From assembly GCF_035594125.1 (NCBI RefSeq), contig NC_087178.1, positions 12,933,251-12,997,250 on the forward strand: a stretch of DNA of 64,000 bases, read 5' to 3'. Origin of the DNA: Scylla paramamosain. Its lineage: Eukaryota; Arthropoda; Malacostraca; Decapoda; Portunidae. The first letter of the stretch is position 1. Every line of letters begins with the position of its first letter. Positions 14,556-26,070 of the stretch are shown here, one piece after another. The notes beneath the pieces were generated by a model that saw nothing but the letters and a program-made list of their open reading frames with translations, made no database searches and had not been told where the DNA came from. Both the position numbers and the translations under genes were made by a program.

Positions 14556-14724
14556 TACTTTAGCAAGTTATAGAAAAATACACGATTGCAAGTGCAAATG
14601 CTATTTAGGACACTATACAGATTTGCTTGCATAAGGTTAAAATTGTGATTCTCTTTCAGTGTACTAGATCCAAGACTTTGGACTTGGCCGTGCATTTGAG
14701 GTTTTGCAAAATACTGAAGAATGC

Positions 14725-14868
14725 TCAAAGTGACCACTTGCGAAGCGTTGAGTTGCCGTGCTTGTTCCAGTCTTCTTGGCTGATCCTGGACTGGGTGAAG
14801 GCAGGTGACTCGGCCAACACGCAAGCACCAATATATGCAGCGTGATAGCGGTATGGCGATGCGTGAAC
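14725..14868 (-). CDS. PH-actin protein, last coding exon (actin C-terminus)
   Basis: A terminal exon of 47 codons plus TGA (14725-14727). It begins at 14868 after the acceptor CCTGGCAG, in phase 0, following the exon that ends in AAG. The residues include HASPYRYHAAYIGACVLAES and then an SRISQEDW-like segment, aligning with the last part of actin (subdomain 1, where actin has WISKQEYDE...). Its open frame stops 21 residues after that SRISQEDW segment begins. The actin C-terminal RKCF is replaced by a basic end, RKWSL. The frame and both boundaries support a real exon even though it is too short to stand out as an ORF. Confidence 0.8.
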   Translation of the reverse strand, partial: VHASPYRYHAAYIGACVLAESPAFTQSRISQEDWNKHGNSTLRKWSL

Positions 14869-15133
14869 CTGCCAGGATAATGAAACATGTCAAGCTCGTG
14901 TGAGTGTAATATGTGAATCTAAAGAAAGATATGTGCAATTGATATGAGCAATGAAAAGCCCTCTGTTAATGAAAAAAAAAGTTGAACTATCTAGTACTTT
15001 GCTGACTTAGGAAAACTGCACAAGAAATGTGCATTCCTATTATCTAATCTGGTACAACAATGTTGTAAATTAATTACAGACTAAAATGTGTTTTAACATA
15101 AAAAGTGAATAACTTCTGAATTTGTTCCCTTAC

Positions 15134-15268
15134 CTTGGGTCTGATGGCAGGTGGGGTCAAGTTGTCCAACTCTGTGGTGAGACGGTCCACCAGGCCAGGG
15201 AGCTGCGTCACGCCTCCAGCAAGGAAGATGCTGCGGCTCATCTCTTTGCGAATGTCCATACTGCACTC
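15134..15268 (-). CDS. PH-actin protein, exon with the actin adenosine-binding motif
   Basis: A 45-codon exon, phase 0 at both ends, between acceptor CCCCACAG and donor AAG|GTAAGG. It carries SIFLAGGVTQLPGLVDRL, the counterpart of the actin block with SGGTT.YPG..DR that contacts the adenosine and closes the nucleotide cleft. It is separated from the upstream exon by a 5-kb intron containing a LINE and a MITE. Confidence 0.88.
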
Positions 15269-16044
15269 CTGTGGGGCAGATAGATGTCAGTGAGTGCATG
15301 AAGATGTGTAGTTTGACTACAAGTTCCAGAGATAAGGCTCCTGACACTATTATTTGTATTTTCAAAAGGTTGTTGAAGCAAAAAATTTTCAGTACACAAT
15401 GTTGTATCTATAGAACTGGGCCATTGAAAGATGTATTATGGTAATTTGAGTAGGGGAATGGGTGATGATATTGTATGGTGAAGGGTTGCAAAGGAAGTAT
15501 GTGTGTGAGTGAAATGAACAGAAGAGGAAGCCCACATACTTAAGTTTTAATATATTTATGATTGTAATAAAGGGAGCTTAATAAGCAAGTAATGTGATGG
15601 ATGGAAATTAAGTTCTCTGGGGTCTGGAATGAGTGTGTGTGTATCTTCTATACTGAAAGCTTGCGGTTGAGCATTTTGCAGATGCCTTCACCGATTTTTT
15701 TTCAGTTAACCACCTGTCCAGGACTTGTCTCCTTTCAAAGCATGGCTGTGCATGAAATGCACACCAGAAATACAACAATAATCTACATATGTGAAAACCT
15801 GCCCACCACTCACTTGAAGGAGTGAGTCATTGTGAGAGACAACCACCCCCCCACCAAAATGTCATTAAATCACTTGAATCCTCAGTGCTCTGAGGTCATC
15901 ACTGTAAGATACCAGAAGCTGACAAATGAAATCTAGGTCGTGCCTTGTTTCAATGAAGATAAGGAGAGCCATATATGACTTCATATTGAAAAAGTGCCAG
16001 TTTGTTCCCCAGTATTGTTCCTAGATACACAGGAACCATCCTGG
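15269..16044. other. Intron DNA between actin exons, 3' part
   Basis: No coding exon or element is recognised in this part of the 5-kb intron. Confidence 0.5.
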
Positions 16045-18522
16045 TGAACTAGCCTACAACTTTGCTATCGTCCATGACCTAGAGCAATTGGTGCAACACC
16101 CTACTCGTATTCCTGACCGTCTTGGAGATACGCCCAACATTCTTGACCTTTTCCTGACCTCTAATCCTTCTGCTTATGCTGTCACCCTTTCTTCTCCATT
16201 GGGCTCCTCCGATCACAATCTCATATCTTTATCTTGTCCTATCGCTCCAATCCCTCCTCAGGATCCCCCTTAGCAAAGGTGCCTCTGGCGTTTTGCCTCT
16301 GCTAGCTGGGGGGGACCTGAGGAGGTATTTTGCTGATTTTCCTTGGAATGACTACTGCTTCCGTGTCAGAGACCCATCTTTGTGTGCTGAGCGCATAACA
16401 GAAGTGATAGTGTCTGGCATGGAGGCGTACATTCCTCACTCTTTTTCTCGTCCTAAACCTTCTAAACCTTGGTTTAACACAGCTTGTTCTCGTGCTATAC
16501 ATGATAGAGAGGTGGCCCACAAAAGGTAGTTAAGCCTTCCATCACCAGAATCTCATGCACTTTATATTTCTGCCCAGAACCATGCCAAGTCTGTTCTCCA
16601 ACTAGCCAAAAACTCCTTCATTAACAGAAAATGTCAAAACCTTTCAAGATCTAACTCCCCTCGTGATTTCTGGCATCTAGCCAAAAATATCTTCAATAAC
16701 TTTGCTTCTTTTTCTTTCCCTCCTCTATTTCAACCAGATGGCACCACTGCTATCACATCTATTTCTAAAGCTGAACTCTTCGCTCAAACCTTTGCTAAAA
16801 ACTCTACCTTGGACGATTCTGGGCTTGTTCCTCCCTCTCCTCCACCCTCTGACTACTTCATGCCATGTATTAAAATTCTTCGCAATGATGTTTTCCATGC
16901 CCTCGCTGGCCTAAACCCTCGGAAGGCTTATGGACCTGATGGGGTCCCTCCTATTGTTCTCCGAAACTGTGCCTCCGTGCTTGCACCTTGCCTAGTCAAA
17001 CTCTTTCAGCTCTGTCTGTCAACATCTACCTTTCCTTCTTGCTGGAAGTTTGCCTACATTCAACCTGTTCCTAAAAAGGGTGACCGTTCTAATCCCTCAA
17101 ACTACCGTCCTATTGCTTTAATTTCCTGCTTATCTAAAGTTTTTGAATCTATCCTCAACAGGAAGATTCTTAAACATCTATCACTTCACAACCTTCTATC
17201 TGATCGCCAGTATGGGTTCCGTCAAGGCTGCTCTACTGGTGATCTTCTGGCTTTCCTTACTGAGTCTTGGTCATCCTCTTTTAGAGATTTTGGTGAAACT
17301 TATGCTGTTGCCTTGGACATATCAAAAGCTTTTGATAGAGTCTGGCACAAAGCTTTGATTTCCAAACTACCCTCCTACGGTTTCTATCCTTCTCTCTGTA
17401 ACTTCATCTCAAGTTTCCTTTCTGACCGTTCTATTGCTGCTGTGGTAGACGGTCACTGTTCTTCTCCTAAATCTATTAACAGTGGTGTTCCTCAGGGTTC
17501 TGTCCTGTCACCCACTCTCTTCTTATTATTCATTAATGATCTTCTAAACCAAACTTCTTGTCCTATCCACTCCTACACTACTGATAATACCACCCTGCGC
17601 TTTTCCACGTCTTTTCATAGACGTCTAACCCTTCAGGAGGTAAACATATCACGCAGGGAAGCCACAGAATGCTTGACTTGTGATCTTTCTAAAATTTCTG
17701 ATTGGGGCAGAGCAAACTTGGTATTGTTCAATGCCTCAAAAACTCAATTCCTCCATCTATCAACTCGACACAACCTTCCAGACAACTATCCCCTCTTCTT
17801 CAATGACACTCGACTGTCCTCCTCTTCTATACTGAACATCCTTGGTCTGTCCTTTTTTATAATCTGAACTGGAAACTTCACATCTCATCTCTAGCTAAAA
17901 CATCTTCTATGAAGTTAGGTGTTCTGAGACGTCTCTGCCAGTTTTTCTCACCCCCCCAGCTGCTAACTCTGCACAAGGGCCTTATCCGTCCATGTGTGGA
18001 GTATGATTCACATGTCTGTGGGGGGTTCCACTCATACTACTCTTCTAGACAGGGTGGAATCAAAAGCTTTTCATCTCATCAACTCCTCTCCTCTAACTGA
18101 CTATCTTCAGCCTCTCTCACTGCCGCAAAGTTGCATATCTAGCTATCTTCTACCACTATTTTCATGCTAACTGCTCTTCTGATCTTGCTAACTGCATGCC
18201 TCCCCTCCTTCCGTGGCCTCACTGCACAAGACTTTCTTCTTTCTCTTATCCCTATTCTGTCCACCTCTCTAACGCAAGAGTTAACCAGTTTTCTCAATCA
18301 TTCATCCCTTTCTCTGGTAAACTCTGGAACTCCCTGCCTGCTTCTGTATTTCCACCTTCCTATGACTTGAATTCCTTCAAGAGGGAGGTTTCAAGACACT
18401 TATTCATCAATTTTTTACCACTGCTTTGAACCTTTTATGGGACTGGCATTTCAGTGGGCATATTTTTTTTATTGAATTTTTGTTGCCCTTGGCCAGTGTC
18501 CTTCCTACATAAAAAAAAAAAG
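16045..18522 (+). mobile_element. Non-LTR retrotransposon (Jockey/I-type LINE), 5'-truncated, in an intron
   Basis: The copy begins inside the endonuclease, whose C-terminal SDHNLIS motif is encoded near 16210-16235. It continues through a long open RT segment (16809-17867, 352 codons) with GPDGVPPIV, PVPKKGD, YRPIALIS, the ALDISKAFDRVW motif A block and SGVPQGSVLSPTLF. The catalytic box is damaged: the expected YxDD reads SYTTDNTT near 17575. Frameshifts then split the thumb and C-terminal region (17909-18430). It ends in an A-tract (18511-18521). It lies antisense to the host gene, in the intron between exons 15134-15268 and 20308-20419. It is a dead copy of the family also seen at 9500-11475. 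Confidence 0.9.
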
Positions 18523-18652
18523 GTTGGAGTGGAATGAAGATCTCCCATGGTAGATCATAAATGGAAATGGTTTTTGGTCTTATGATGTTGCTTTTTTTCA
18601 TGCCACTCTCAACTATCTGTCCAAGAACAATATCAAGAGAAAAGCCAGGTGA

Positions 18653-18728
18653 TGACAAACTGAGAGGCAGGTATAAAGAGTTGTTTCAGCTGACAAACTG
18701 AGAGGCAGGTATAAAGAGTTGTTTCAGC
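18653..18728. repeat. Tandem duplication of a 38-bp unit
   Basis: Two exact head-to-tail copies starting TGACAAACTGAGAGGCAGGT, at 18653-18690 and 18691-18728. Intronic. Confidence 0.9.
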
Positions 18729-20022
18729 TGAGCAAAGGCAAAGGCTTTGTCTTTATTTCAGCATCCTATAATGATGGTTAGAAGCAGAATTGGGGAACTC
18801 CAGGTAAAACCAAAAATGGCAGAAACATTGAGTGCCCTGCAGCAGCATGCATGCTCATTGCTCAAATAGATAATGCAAGCAATGAGGATCCATGTGATTT
18901 CAAGGGTATGTACGTGTGTACTTTGTGTATTCGTTCATAGCTTTCAACTGGAGCCTTAGCTTTTTATATTTGTGTAATGGCACTGCTGATTGGTCAGTCT
19001 CGGATACTGTTTCTCCTCCTTTATACTGTGAAATACTTATTTGGTTTCTTGATCATTGGGAGCTAAAATTAAAGAATCTGGAAGTTTTGGATAGAGTTAA
19101 GAATATCTATGCTGCTTTTTCTTGGAATTATCACATGGTAAGTAAAAATAATGCCTGTGATAAAGAAAGTTATCCTGAATATGTTAGTGGTATTAAATTT
19201 TAGTTAAAGTAGGAAGAAAAAGTGGTAAGCAATGTTTGATCCTAAGCTGTGCAGATACAAGACAACAGTAACTGTCTGTGTACATGTCACAGCTTGGGAT
19301 AAATTGCTTAGGGTCATCATCCCTCTCTCCACTTCACCTAAAATCTAGTGCCACCACCATATCCTGAAAAACTTTTTGCATCAAATACCACTGTAATTTC
19401 TATTTACGGTATCACAATTCCACGAAGCATAAAAGCAGCATAAAACAAAAACTATTATACACATTTTCAACTTAAATATGCTTCTGATCAAGAAACCAAG
19501 TAGGTATGGTACAAAATATGGGAGATACAGGTACAAGTAAGCTTGTAGCATGGAGAGGCTAGTGTGTCTCGTTTTTTTTACAATGATGAGCATTACAAAT
19601 GTAGCCGAAGCCCCACTTGCAAGCTATGATTGTCCTGTATGATCCCCTCCTACCAAGTACATCATAGTGAACAACTAAAATAGAGATAAATTTCATTGCA
19701 GTTTTCCATATTGCATGTGTAGATTTTTTTTTAATGTAGATTTTCCTTTGTGGCCTATATACATCTGCTCTCCTTTCATCCCTTACACAATATCTGTCCT
19801 TTCACATCTAATGAACTCAAGCTTCCTTCCTCAAGCTTCCTTGCATCATTCAATTATGTTTACCAGTAACTTATGACATTATCTCTACAGGCACAAACTT
19901 TCATTCTCTGTTGTAGTAATTTCTTCCAGACTCATCACACATGCCAATGAAACCTTCGTAGATATATCTGTAATGGTAAATACTTCATCCTAATATCTCC
20001 GGGATAAACTATTATTCCTTTA
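18729..20022. other. Intron DNA with a weak inverted repeat
   Basis: TTGGTTTCTTGATCA at 19041-19055 is exactly inverted at 19485-19499, and the flanks show partial inverted similarity (for example TATGCTGCTTTT). This may be a decayed pair of repeat copies. No exon is recognised. Confidence 0.45.
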
Positions 20023-20247
20023 GCAACCTTTTGCAGGCTGGGTCCCCACAGTTGGGGCTCCCACTCCTTCCTGTGCCATCCATTCAGTCCCCTCCCTAAC
20101 TATGCCACCATAAATAGATAGAGGAGGGTTTAACAGCTGCATCCCCTTTGTGCTAAAAGCAAGAAAGTCCATGATTTTCCATGATTTTTTTCCCCCTTCC
20201 ATCCTGTGCTTGTGCTCCCCCCCCCCCCCCTCAGTTGAGAGCCACTG
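20023..20247 (-). mobile_element. hAT-like MITE, second copy, one end lost
   Basis: On the minus strand it begins CAGTGGCTCTCAACTG (20232-20247). It continues with the same G-run, the AGCACAAGCACAGGA and AATCATGGA segments as the element at 8723-9268, and ends near 20023 in the partner-end sequence without a clean CAGGGG terminus. It is shorter (about 225 bp) and inverted relative to the first copy. It sits in an intron 60 bases from a coding exon. Confidence 0.75.
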
Positions 20248-20307
20248 CTCTAGGGTATACATGCTCAAGCACATTTCCTCTAGAAAACAGTGTAGTAGAG
20301 GACCCAC

Positions 20308-20419
20308 CATGATGGCCTTATGGACCAGCTTGTGGAGGCCAGGGTGATCCAGACCCCAGGCATCAGGGTTGAAGAGACCTTCTGTGGCTTGGAAGCGACC
20401 AAAGTCTAGGGAAATGGAC
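20308..20419 (-). CDS. PH-actin protein, actin-domain exon
   Basis: A 112-base exon between acceptor AATTTTCAG and donor ATCATG|GTGGGT. It enters with one base completing the previous codon and leaves in phase 0. It encodes SISLDFGRFQATEGLFNPDA and about 18 more residues. This matches the actin block around ITIGNERFRCPEALFQP in subdomain 4, with F.R F...E.LF.P conserved. Confidence 0.88.
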
Positions 20420-20671
20420 CTGAAAATTTTTATTTTATTAGATTTTTATGTATTGCATGTCTGCCTAATGATTGCTGTAGAAATTCATGTGTGGTATTTC
20501 TGAAAAGTCCACTCCCCATGCTAAATAATAAATAAAGCAAGGTGACTAAGATGATATTGATGAAAGATCATGTGCACTAAATTAGTAATTCCTGTAACTT
20601 CACCATTAATATTTTATACATGTGTCAGTAGATGATGAACACATGGTACCTTTTGTTACAAAGCTACTTAC

Positions 20672-20799
20672 TCATAGGGCCAGTCTTTGGTGCAGTACTC
20701 AGCTAAGGATACACTCTTTTCAAAGTTTTCAGGATTTTTGGTGCAACGAGCCTTCTCAGTGTTGTAGTGGTGGGCACAGTAGCAGATGTTTTCCAGCAC
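20672..20799 (-). CDS. PH-actin protein, actin-domain exon
   Basis: A 128-base exon between acceptor TACTTCCTAG and donor TATGA|GTAAGT. It enters in phase 0 and leaves after two codon bases. It encodes a segment starting VLENICYCAHHYNTEKARC and ending DWPYE. It corresponds to the actin helix with IKEKLCYVALDFEQEM, with a lineage-specific insert rich in Lys, Asn and Thr. Confidence 0.85.
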
Positions 20800-21231
20800 C
20801 TAGGAAGTAAAACAGATAGTCACTCTGTAGTTACTAATAAATATATAACATTTGTAACTTGGTTATTTGAGTAATCATGAGTATTAAAAGTAAGAGTGTA
20901 TCACTTGTATTACCGAGAAAGAATCCAGATGCATCTCAACATGGCATCTAGATTTGTCATTTAGACATTTATGTGTAATTTTCTGCTGTAGAGGCAAGTA
21001 AGTGTATGCATGGACATGAACTGCTTAGTTTTGGAATATCAGCAGATGAGTTTTTGTTTTGTTTCCCTTCCAGTTATGAAAAGCATAACTATTTCAGTTA
21101 CTTTGAGGGACAGGGCACTTTTATGCACTGAATGTAGGTAAAAATAATTTTAGGTTACAAAATTCTAAGATTTAATCAACTTGGCAATTAAAGTACAAGG
21201 TTTTTAGCCTTTGCAGGCCATGAACACTTAC

Positions 21232-21362
21232 CTGTCTGATGATGTAGCTCTCCACTTCATTGATGCAGGAGATGTTCCTCATGTACAGGAACTGACGCAG
21301 GTGGTCCAGGATGCGGTAGCCCCCATAGGGTACCCGAGACACACCTCCGTCCACAATGTAGC
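21232..21362 (-). CDS. PH-actin protein, actin-domain exon
   Basis: A 131-base exon between acceptor TTGTGGCAG and donor AGACAG|GTAAGTG. It enters with two bases completing a Gly codon and leaves in phase 0. The segment begins GYIVDGGVSRVPYGGYRILD, matching actin [21 protein letters not shown] (subdomain 3). It then runs through RNISCINEVESYIIRQ. Confidence 0.88.
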
Positions 21363-21861
21363 CTGCCACAACAAAACTTCATTAGGTGACATACTTGGTA
21401 AACAAATTTTACAATTTTATAATCTCCTGGATTTAGTTATTCTGATCTAGCTCTTCTATTGAAATTATATTATCACTGAAGTAGGTACTGTATTTGATAG
21501 ATAAAAAGGATAAAATTATACAGTATCTTTAAAAATTTATGCTTAGAATACTGACAAGTGTGTGAGGATGGCTTAATATGTAGAGATATGAACAAGCACA
21601 GTGGGATTTATGAAAGTAGATGCAAGTCAGTTGCATGCCTACTTCCCTGGTGCATTCAGAAATGTACTTCCTAAACCATGGCAATAAATAGTAGCAGGAA
21701 AAGAGACCAACTAGCAACTCCCACAGATCTGAGGGCTGCCTCAAGGTGGCAACAGAGATGCCAGTGCTTATTTATTTGTGGTGGGAGATTGTCACTTATC
21801 ATTCACTCCTTCCCTGGCTTTTTGCAATTTTGTGACTGATGCTTCCTGCATCCATAGTTCA

Positions 21862-22460
21862 TTCAAGTGACAATGGGGCATAACCCCAACTTACCCAAGG
21901 AAACCTTGACACATATACAGATGTTCATTAAGGCTGGTTACAGTGTGAAGGATATATGTGGAGAGATTGGACAGGCTAAACAAAGCGTGCAATGTTGGGT
22001 TGAGAGTCGCTATGACACTCCTGACAACAAAGTTCTGGTCCAACTTAAGAAGCCTGGGCCTTCATACAGGCTCTGCTATAAGCAGACAGTTGAAAATCAA
22101 ACTAAGTCTGACAACTTGTGAACTTTAGAAATAAACCCAGAACTTTTCTTTACAGTGTTTGTGAGGTTTGGTGTATAAAGGAGAACCTCAACCTTCCCTT
22201 CCACATTGCTGTATTGTAGCCACTGCCAAATCCTAAACAAAAACATGACTGCACAGTTTTTGTTCAAAAGTACAGCATGCAGCCACTTGACAATATCAGT
22301 TCTTGACTATATGGTCTGATGAGAGCACATTTACTGTCACAGCTAGACATGTGAGAAAGCTGCCTAACTCTGCCTGATTTGTGAAACCTGTGGTACACTG
22401 TGAAAACTGTAAAACACTTTGAAAGTTTGATGGTTTGGAGAGCTTTTACTTACTATGAAG
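21862..22460 (+). pseudogene. Tc1/mariner-type transposase remnant in an intron
   Basis: An open segment (about 21870-22121) encodes a paired-like helix-turn-helix N-terminus: IQMFIKAGYSVKDICGEIGQ, then a charged linker and a KKPGP motif. Further on, in broken frames, are the block with the catalytic aspartate, WSDESTFTV (about 22314-22340), and KHFESLMVW.AF (about 22410-22450). The frame is broken by stops and no terminal inverted repeats were identified. It is an inactive fossil lying antisense within the host gene. Confidence 0.72.
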
Positions 22461-22650
22461 GTAATAATGAATTATATTTCCTAGAAAAAAAGCAATCTAT
22501 GAACAGGGTAAGTGTGAATGCAGTTTTTGCTTAATGTGTAACCTTGACAACTTGAAAATCGGTCTGCACATCTGACTTGTGCCTACTTACTCCCACTGTA
22601 CTCTAAAGTGTATATAAAGAGTATTCATACTTGTCCACAAACCCACTTAC

Positions 22651-22924
22651 CGTCAATAACAGGCACAATGTCCATCCTTTCCCCAACATCCACTACAATA
22701 CCAGACGTGGCATTGTAGGCATACAGGGCCAAGATGGACTGATGGGTGAGATTGATCGACCTGACGCCGAACTTGTCAAAAAGCACGCGCAGGAGCTCAG
22801 CCTGAGTGTTGGTGTTGAGGACTCGCGGCACAGATAACTGGATGTGGTAGTTCTTGGGGTCCACCTTGAGTTCTGCAAAGGCCTTCTGCAGGAGACTTGA
22901 GACAGCACTCAGGTCCACAGAATA
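22651..22924 (-). CDS. PH-actin protein, central actin-domain exon with nucleotide-binding motif
   Basis: A 274-base exon between acceptor CTCCTCAG and donor GACG|GTAAGT, phase 0 in and one base out. It encodes YSVDLSAVSSLLQKAF..., then a LSVPRVLNTNTQAELLRVLF segment equivalent to actin TEAPLNPKANREKMTQIMF. HQSILALYAYNATSGIVVDV follows, equivalent to [21 protein letters not shown]. The glutamine matching actin Q137 and the aspartate of the phosphate-2 loop are kept. The histidine matching actin H161 appears to be Asp, and DGDG is changed to VGER. ATP binding is therefore plausible but hydrolysis may be altered (inference). Confidence 0.92.
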
Positions 22925-23204
22925 CTGAGGAGGAATAGGAGATAAAGACATTAAATTATAGCAATTAATTTTATGACCAACATGTGATGTTAAATATGAA
23001 AACCTTGGAATGCAAAAGGCTATCAGTTACATTCCTGTTCATTAGTCTGTCATGACTGAAATTACTTCTCACCTTCAAGAAAGTGAGAAATTAGAATAAT
23101 TAATCATTATCATTGTTTTTAAATACAGCTTTAACAAACTGCAAAGTTAAAAGGGATTTGTTAGTCATCCATCTCCTCAAAGAACTTTTCAAGTGAACTC
23201 TTAC

Positions 23205-23353
23205 CTTTGATATTTTGTGCGTTGGCCTGATGGGGAAGGTTAGCGAGGAGGAAGCACGCACATCAGGCGCAAGAGCATCCATGCCCCAGACCTGTCCTCG
23301 GCCCTCCCGTCCACTGGCCACCACTGACGGTATGAAGACTTGTGGCAGGGTGG
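23205..23353 (-). CDS. PH-actin protein, actin-domain exon (D-loop region)
   Basis: A 149-base exon between acceptor TTTCCACAG and donor TCAAAG|GTAAGAG. It enters with two bases completing a codon and leaves in phase 0. It encodes ATLPQVFIPSVVASGREG, aligning with actin PRAVFPSIVGRPR. The D-loop equivalent is changed to a Gly/Asp/Ala stretch, followed by LTFPIRP, which matches actin TLKYPIEHG. The altered D-loop argues against ordinary co-polymerisation into F-actin (inference). Confidence 0.88.
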
Positions 23354-23509
23354 CTGTGGAAAAAAGGGTAGTTAGAATATTTGAGCCAGTGTCTTCCTAG
23401 ATTCTTCCTTACATTGATATATAGTAGCACAGATATGATGGTTTCTATTTCTAGACAACAAAACACAGCCAACTGTTCTCAACTGTATGTGCAAGATTGC
23501 TTTGCTTAC

Positions 23510-23714
23510 CTTGTGAAGCTAAAACCCCTGCCCTGATCGAGGCTGAGCCAATGTCCACAATGATGGTGTCCCTTAGCAAAGTAGGGTTAGTGGGCATGGG
23601 CCAGGGCTGCACATACTGGCTTGTAAAGTCCTCCACTGTGTGTGTCTCCAGTGCTCGTCGCCACCGCTCAGCCTCTTGCCGAGAGCTGCAGCGCACCACT
23701 ACGTAGTGACCCTT
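23510..23714 (-). CDS. PH-actin protein, exon joining the PH domain to the actin domain
   Basis: A 205-base exon between acceptor CACCCAACAG and donor CACAAG|GTAAGC, phase 0 in and one base out. It starts KGHYVVVRCSSRQEAERWRR, the last strands and C-terminal helix of a PH domain with its invariant Trp. After about 25 residues it continues RDTIIVDIGSASIRAGVLAS. That is the actin phosphate-1 loop (actin LVVDNGSGMCKAGF): D, G and S are kept and N is replaced by I. This single exon is direct evidence that the two folds are one polypeptide. Confidence 0.92.
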
Positions 23715-24302
23715 CTGTTGGGTGGAGTGGGATGTGTGAGGGAAGAGATGGAAGGAACAAAACCATCAGATAAAATTTAGTGGTGTACAGGATGTCACAT
23801 TGTGGAAGATTCTTCCCTACTTGGTTGTTGGTAGACATGACCCATAACACAAACTGCTGCATCATTTGGAACAGTATCACTTTGGTGGATATTTTAAGGA
23901 TTTTCAAGTTATAATTTAAAATATATAATGTATCAACCACAAAATACAGTATATATTATAAGTAGTGTTCTGGTGCACACTATAATCTTTAAATCCACAA
24001 ATATATACAATATGCACATACTCCACTCAGGACATTCACTTCTGATGTTGAATCTAAAAACCATTAAGTACAGTGTACCAAAATTAAAAGTTAATGTTTT
24101 ATTTAGCTTTAATATTTACCTGTAGCTACTCATTCTGTTGTTAACAAAAGCATTTGAAAAAACAGATATTTTTAGAAAAAAAAAATCTAATCTTTCCATT
24201 TGTTTGATATGACTGATATTTTACTAAAGCAAGTGTTACTGAAACATGTTGAGTTACTGAAGCAAGCATTAGGATTACACCCAGAGGGCATGTGAGACTT
24301 AC

Positions 24303-24347
24303 CCCGTCATCAATGCCGAGCATGTTGGAGGCTTTATTGTCACGTCC
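24303..24347 (-). CDS. PH-actin protein, 45-bp micro-exon in the PH domain
   Basis: Exactly 15 codons, phase 0 on both sides, between acceptor CCTCTTCAG and donor GACGGG|GTAAGT. It encodes GRDNKASNMLGIDDG. The last eight residues (NMLGIDDG) mirror the end of the upstream exon (NMVGVDDG at 25616). Because it is symmetric, skipping keeps the frame. It is likely an alternatively used cassette in a PH-domain loop, but RNA evidence is needed to tell inclusion from mutual exclusion. Confidence 0.75.
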
Positions 24348-25615
24348 CTGAAGAGGGAGACAACACCACAGAGGAGAACAAGACCGTTAGTAAGTGAGCT
24401 GGACCAAAGGGGTGTGGTGAGGGCAAGGCTCATCCCAGTGAGTGAGGGAAACAGGACGAGCCAAGCAGGGAGATTACAGGATCTTGAAGCACTCTCAGCA
24501 TAGTAATGTATAGATAATTAACATGTTGAAGGCAGGCAAGCAAGGTTAAGAAGAGAAAAGGTACACAAATATCTGCTGATCAGTTATTTGGTTAGTACAC
24601 AAATTATGTTTGTACACAATTCTCGGAGAGAAATAGTCTGAACACAATATTATACAGTTTTTTTATAACTCAAGATGCATATTAATAATATATATTAATG
24701 GATCCTTGCTCAGGTAGTATGTACTACTAAAGTAAATCAAGACTAGTGATACAATATCATATACTGTTTATTAAATATATTCATAAAAAGCTTAGATACT
24801 ATTTGCATGATAAGCTTTATTACAACATGCTGTTGTGTATTTACAGTGCAAATATTAGCAGTCTTTGCCAGTGCAAAATGCTTATTATCATTATGGCTAC
24901 TGTACTGTACTTGTATGTATGGACTGTTCTCTTTTGGCTGTTCTTTGTAGATTGCCTGCCAGGAAGCTAATGCTCTGTGACCATGAAGCTTACTACTGGA
25001 ACAATCTCTGGCAGTCAGCAAGTGTTCTCTGAGTTATATTATGTCTACAAATAACAATAATCATGTCAGACAGACTATTTACAGCAGGTGTAGAGTCCAC
25101 ACTTAAAATGCCCATAAAAGTGAAGGCATGTGTAAAAGTAGAGAACCATTCAGTGTCATCCATAGATTTTTTTTTCCCACACCAAGACAACCAAGTGCCC
25201 TTTGTAGATTTTCCCAAATTATTGTTGCAAAAATAACACCACATCTCTTAATTAGTTCCCATGTCCTCTGAAGACTCATGTCATCTTTGTTGTGTTATCA
25301 GGCACAGATCCCAACCCACCCTAACAGTGACTGAAAGCATGTCTAGCCTTGTAACCTGGAACCTTCCCACACACCACCATGGGAAGCTCCATTATGTATG
25401 TAGCATTTATGTGCAGTCAGTAAAAAGTCTGAGCCACCCAGAAACAATAAAAGAATAAAGTGTGAAATATGTAGACTATTTTAACTTAATTTAAATGAAC
25501 TCACCTATGGGTGTTTGACAAATTTTGAATGACTGCACATCAAAACTATACACCATCTTTATATAGCACCATGCTGGAGGATAGAGACAACAGTAGTGGG
25601 AGGGACAGTACTCAC

Positions 25616-25708
25616 CCCGTCATCCACACCAACCATGTTTGGCTCCATGCACTCCACTTTGCCTCCCATCAGGGTCATCTTCATGCTGGGCTTGTCTGTC
25701 TGTGCACT
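25616..25708 (-). CDS. PH-actin protein, PH-domain exon
   Basis: A 93-base exon, 31 codons, phase 0 at both ends, between acceptor CTAACCCACAG and donor GACGGG|GTGAGT. It encodes SAQTDKPSMKMTLMGGKVE... ending NMVGVDDG. It follows LYYYQ of the upstream exon and supplies the middle strands of the PH domain. Confidence 0.88.
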
Positions 25709-26070
25709 CTGTGGGTTAGAGGTGGGGCTATGCATTAAATCAAAGCTACTATTTGTATATTTGATGTTTCTGCAGAGGAAAATGACCTAACTGCACATTC
25801 TGCAATCAGACAAAGAACTTTGTCTCTATATTTTCTGCACACATTGCAAAGGATCACTCAAAGAAGCAGAACAAAGAAACCTCTTCCTCTGTAGTTAGAT
25901 TCTTACATTAAGGAAGTGTAACTTTTATCTTGTCTACCTCCTTTAAATAGCATCTAAGTTTATTATACAGATATAGATAGAAGCTTCACCTCCTTTGGCA
26001 ACTTCTGAGAAACAAATGAGGAATGTATGAACATTGTGACATTTCTTTTCTGACCACAATGAAAACACAC

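Noticed and set aside
18916..19203. 95-codon + strand ORF in an intron
   Set aside because: No domain. Part of it overlaps a decayed inverted repeat, so it is more likely repeat-derived.
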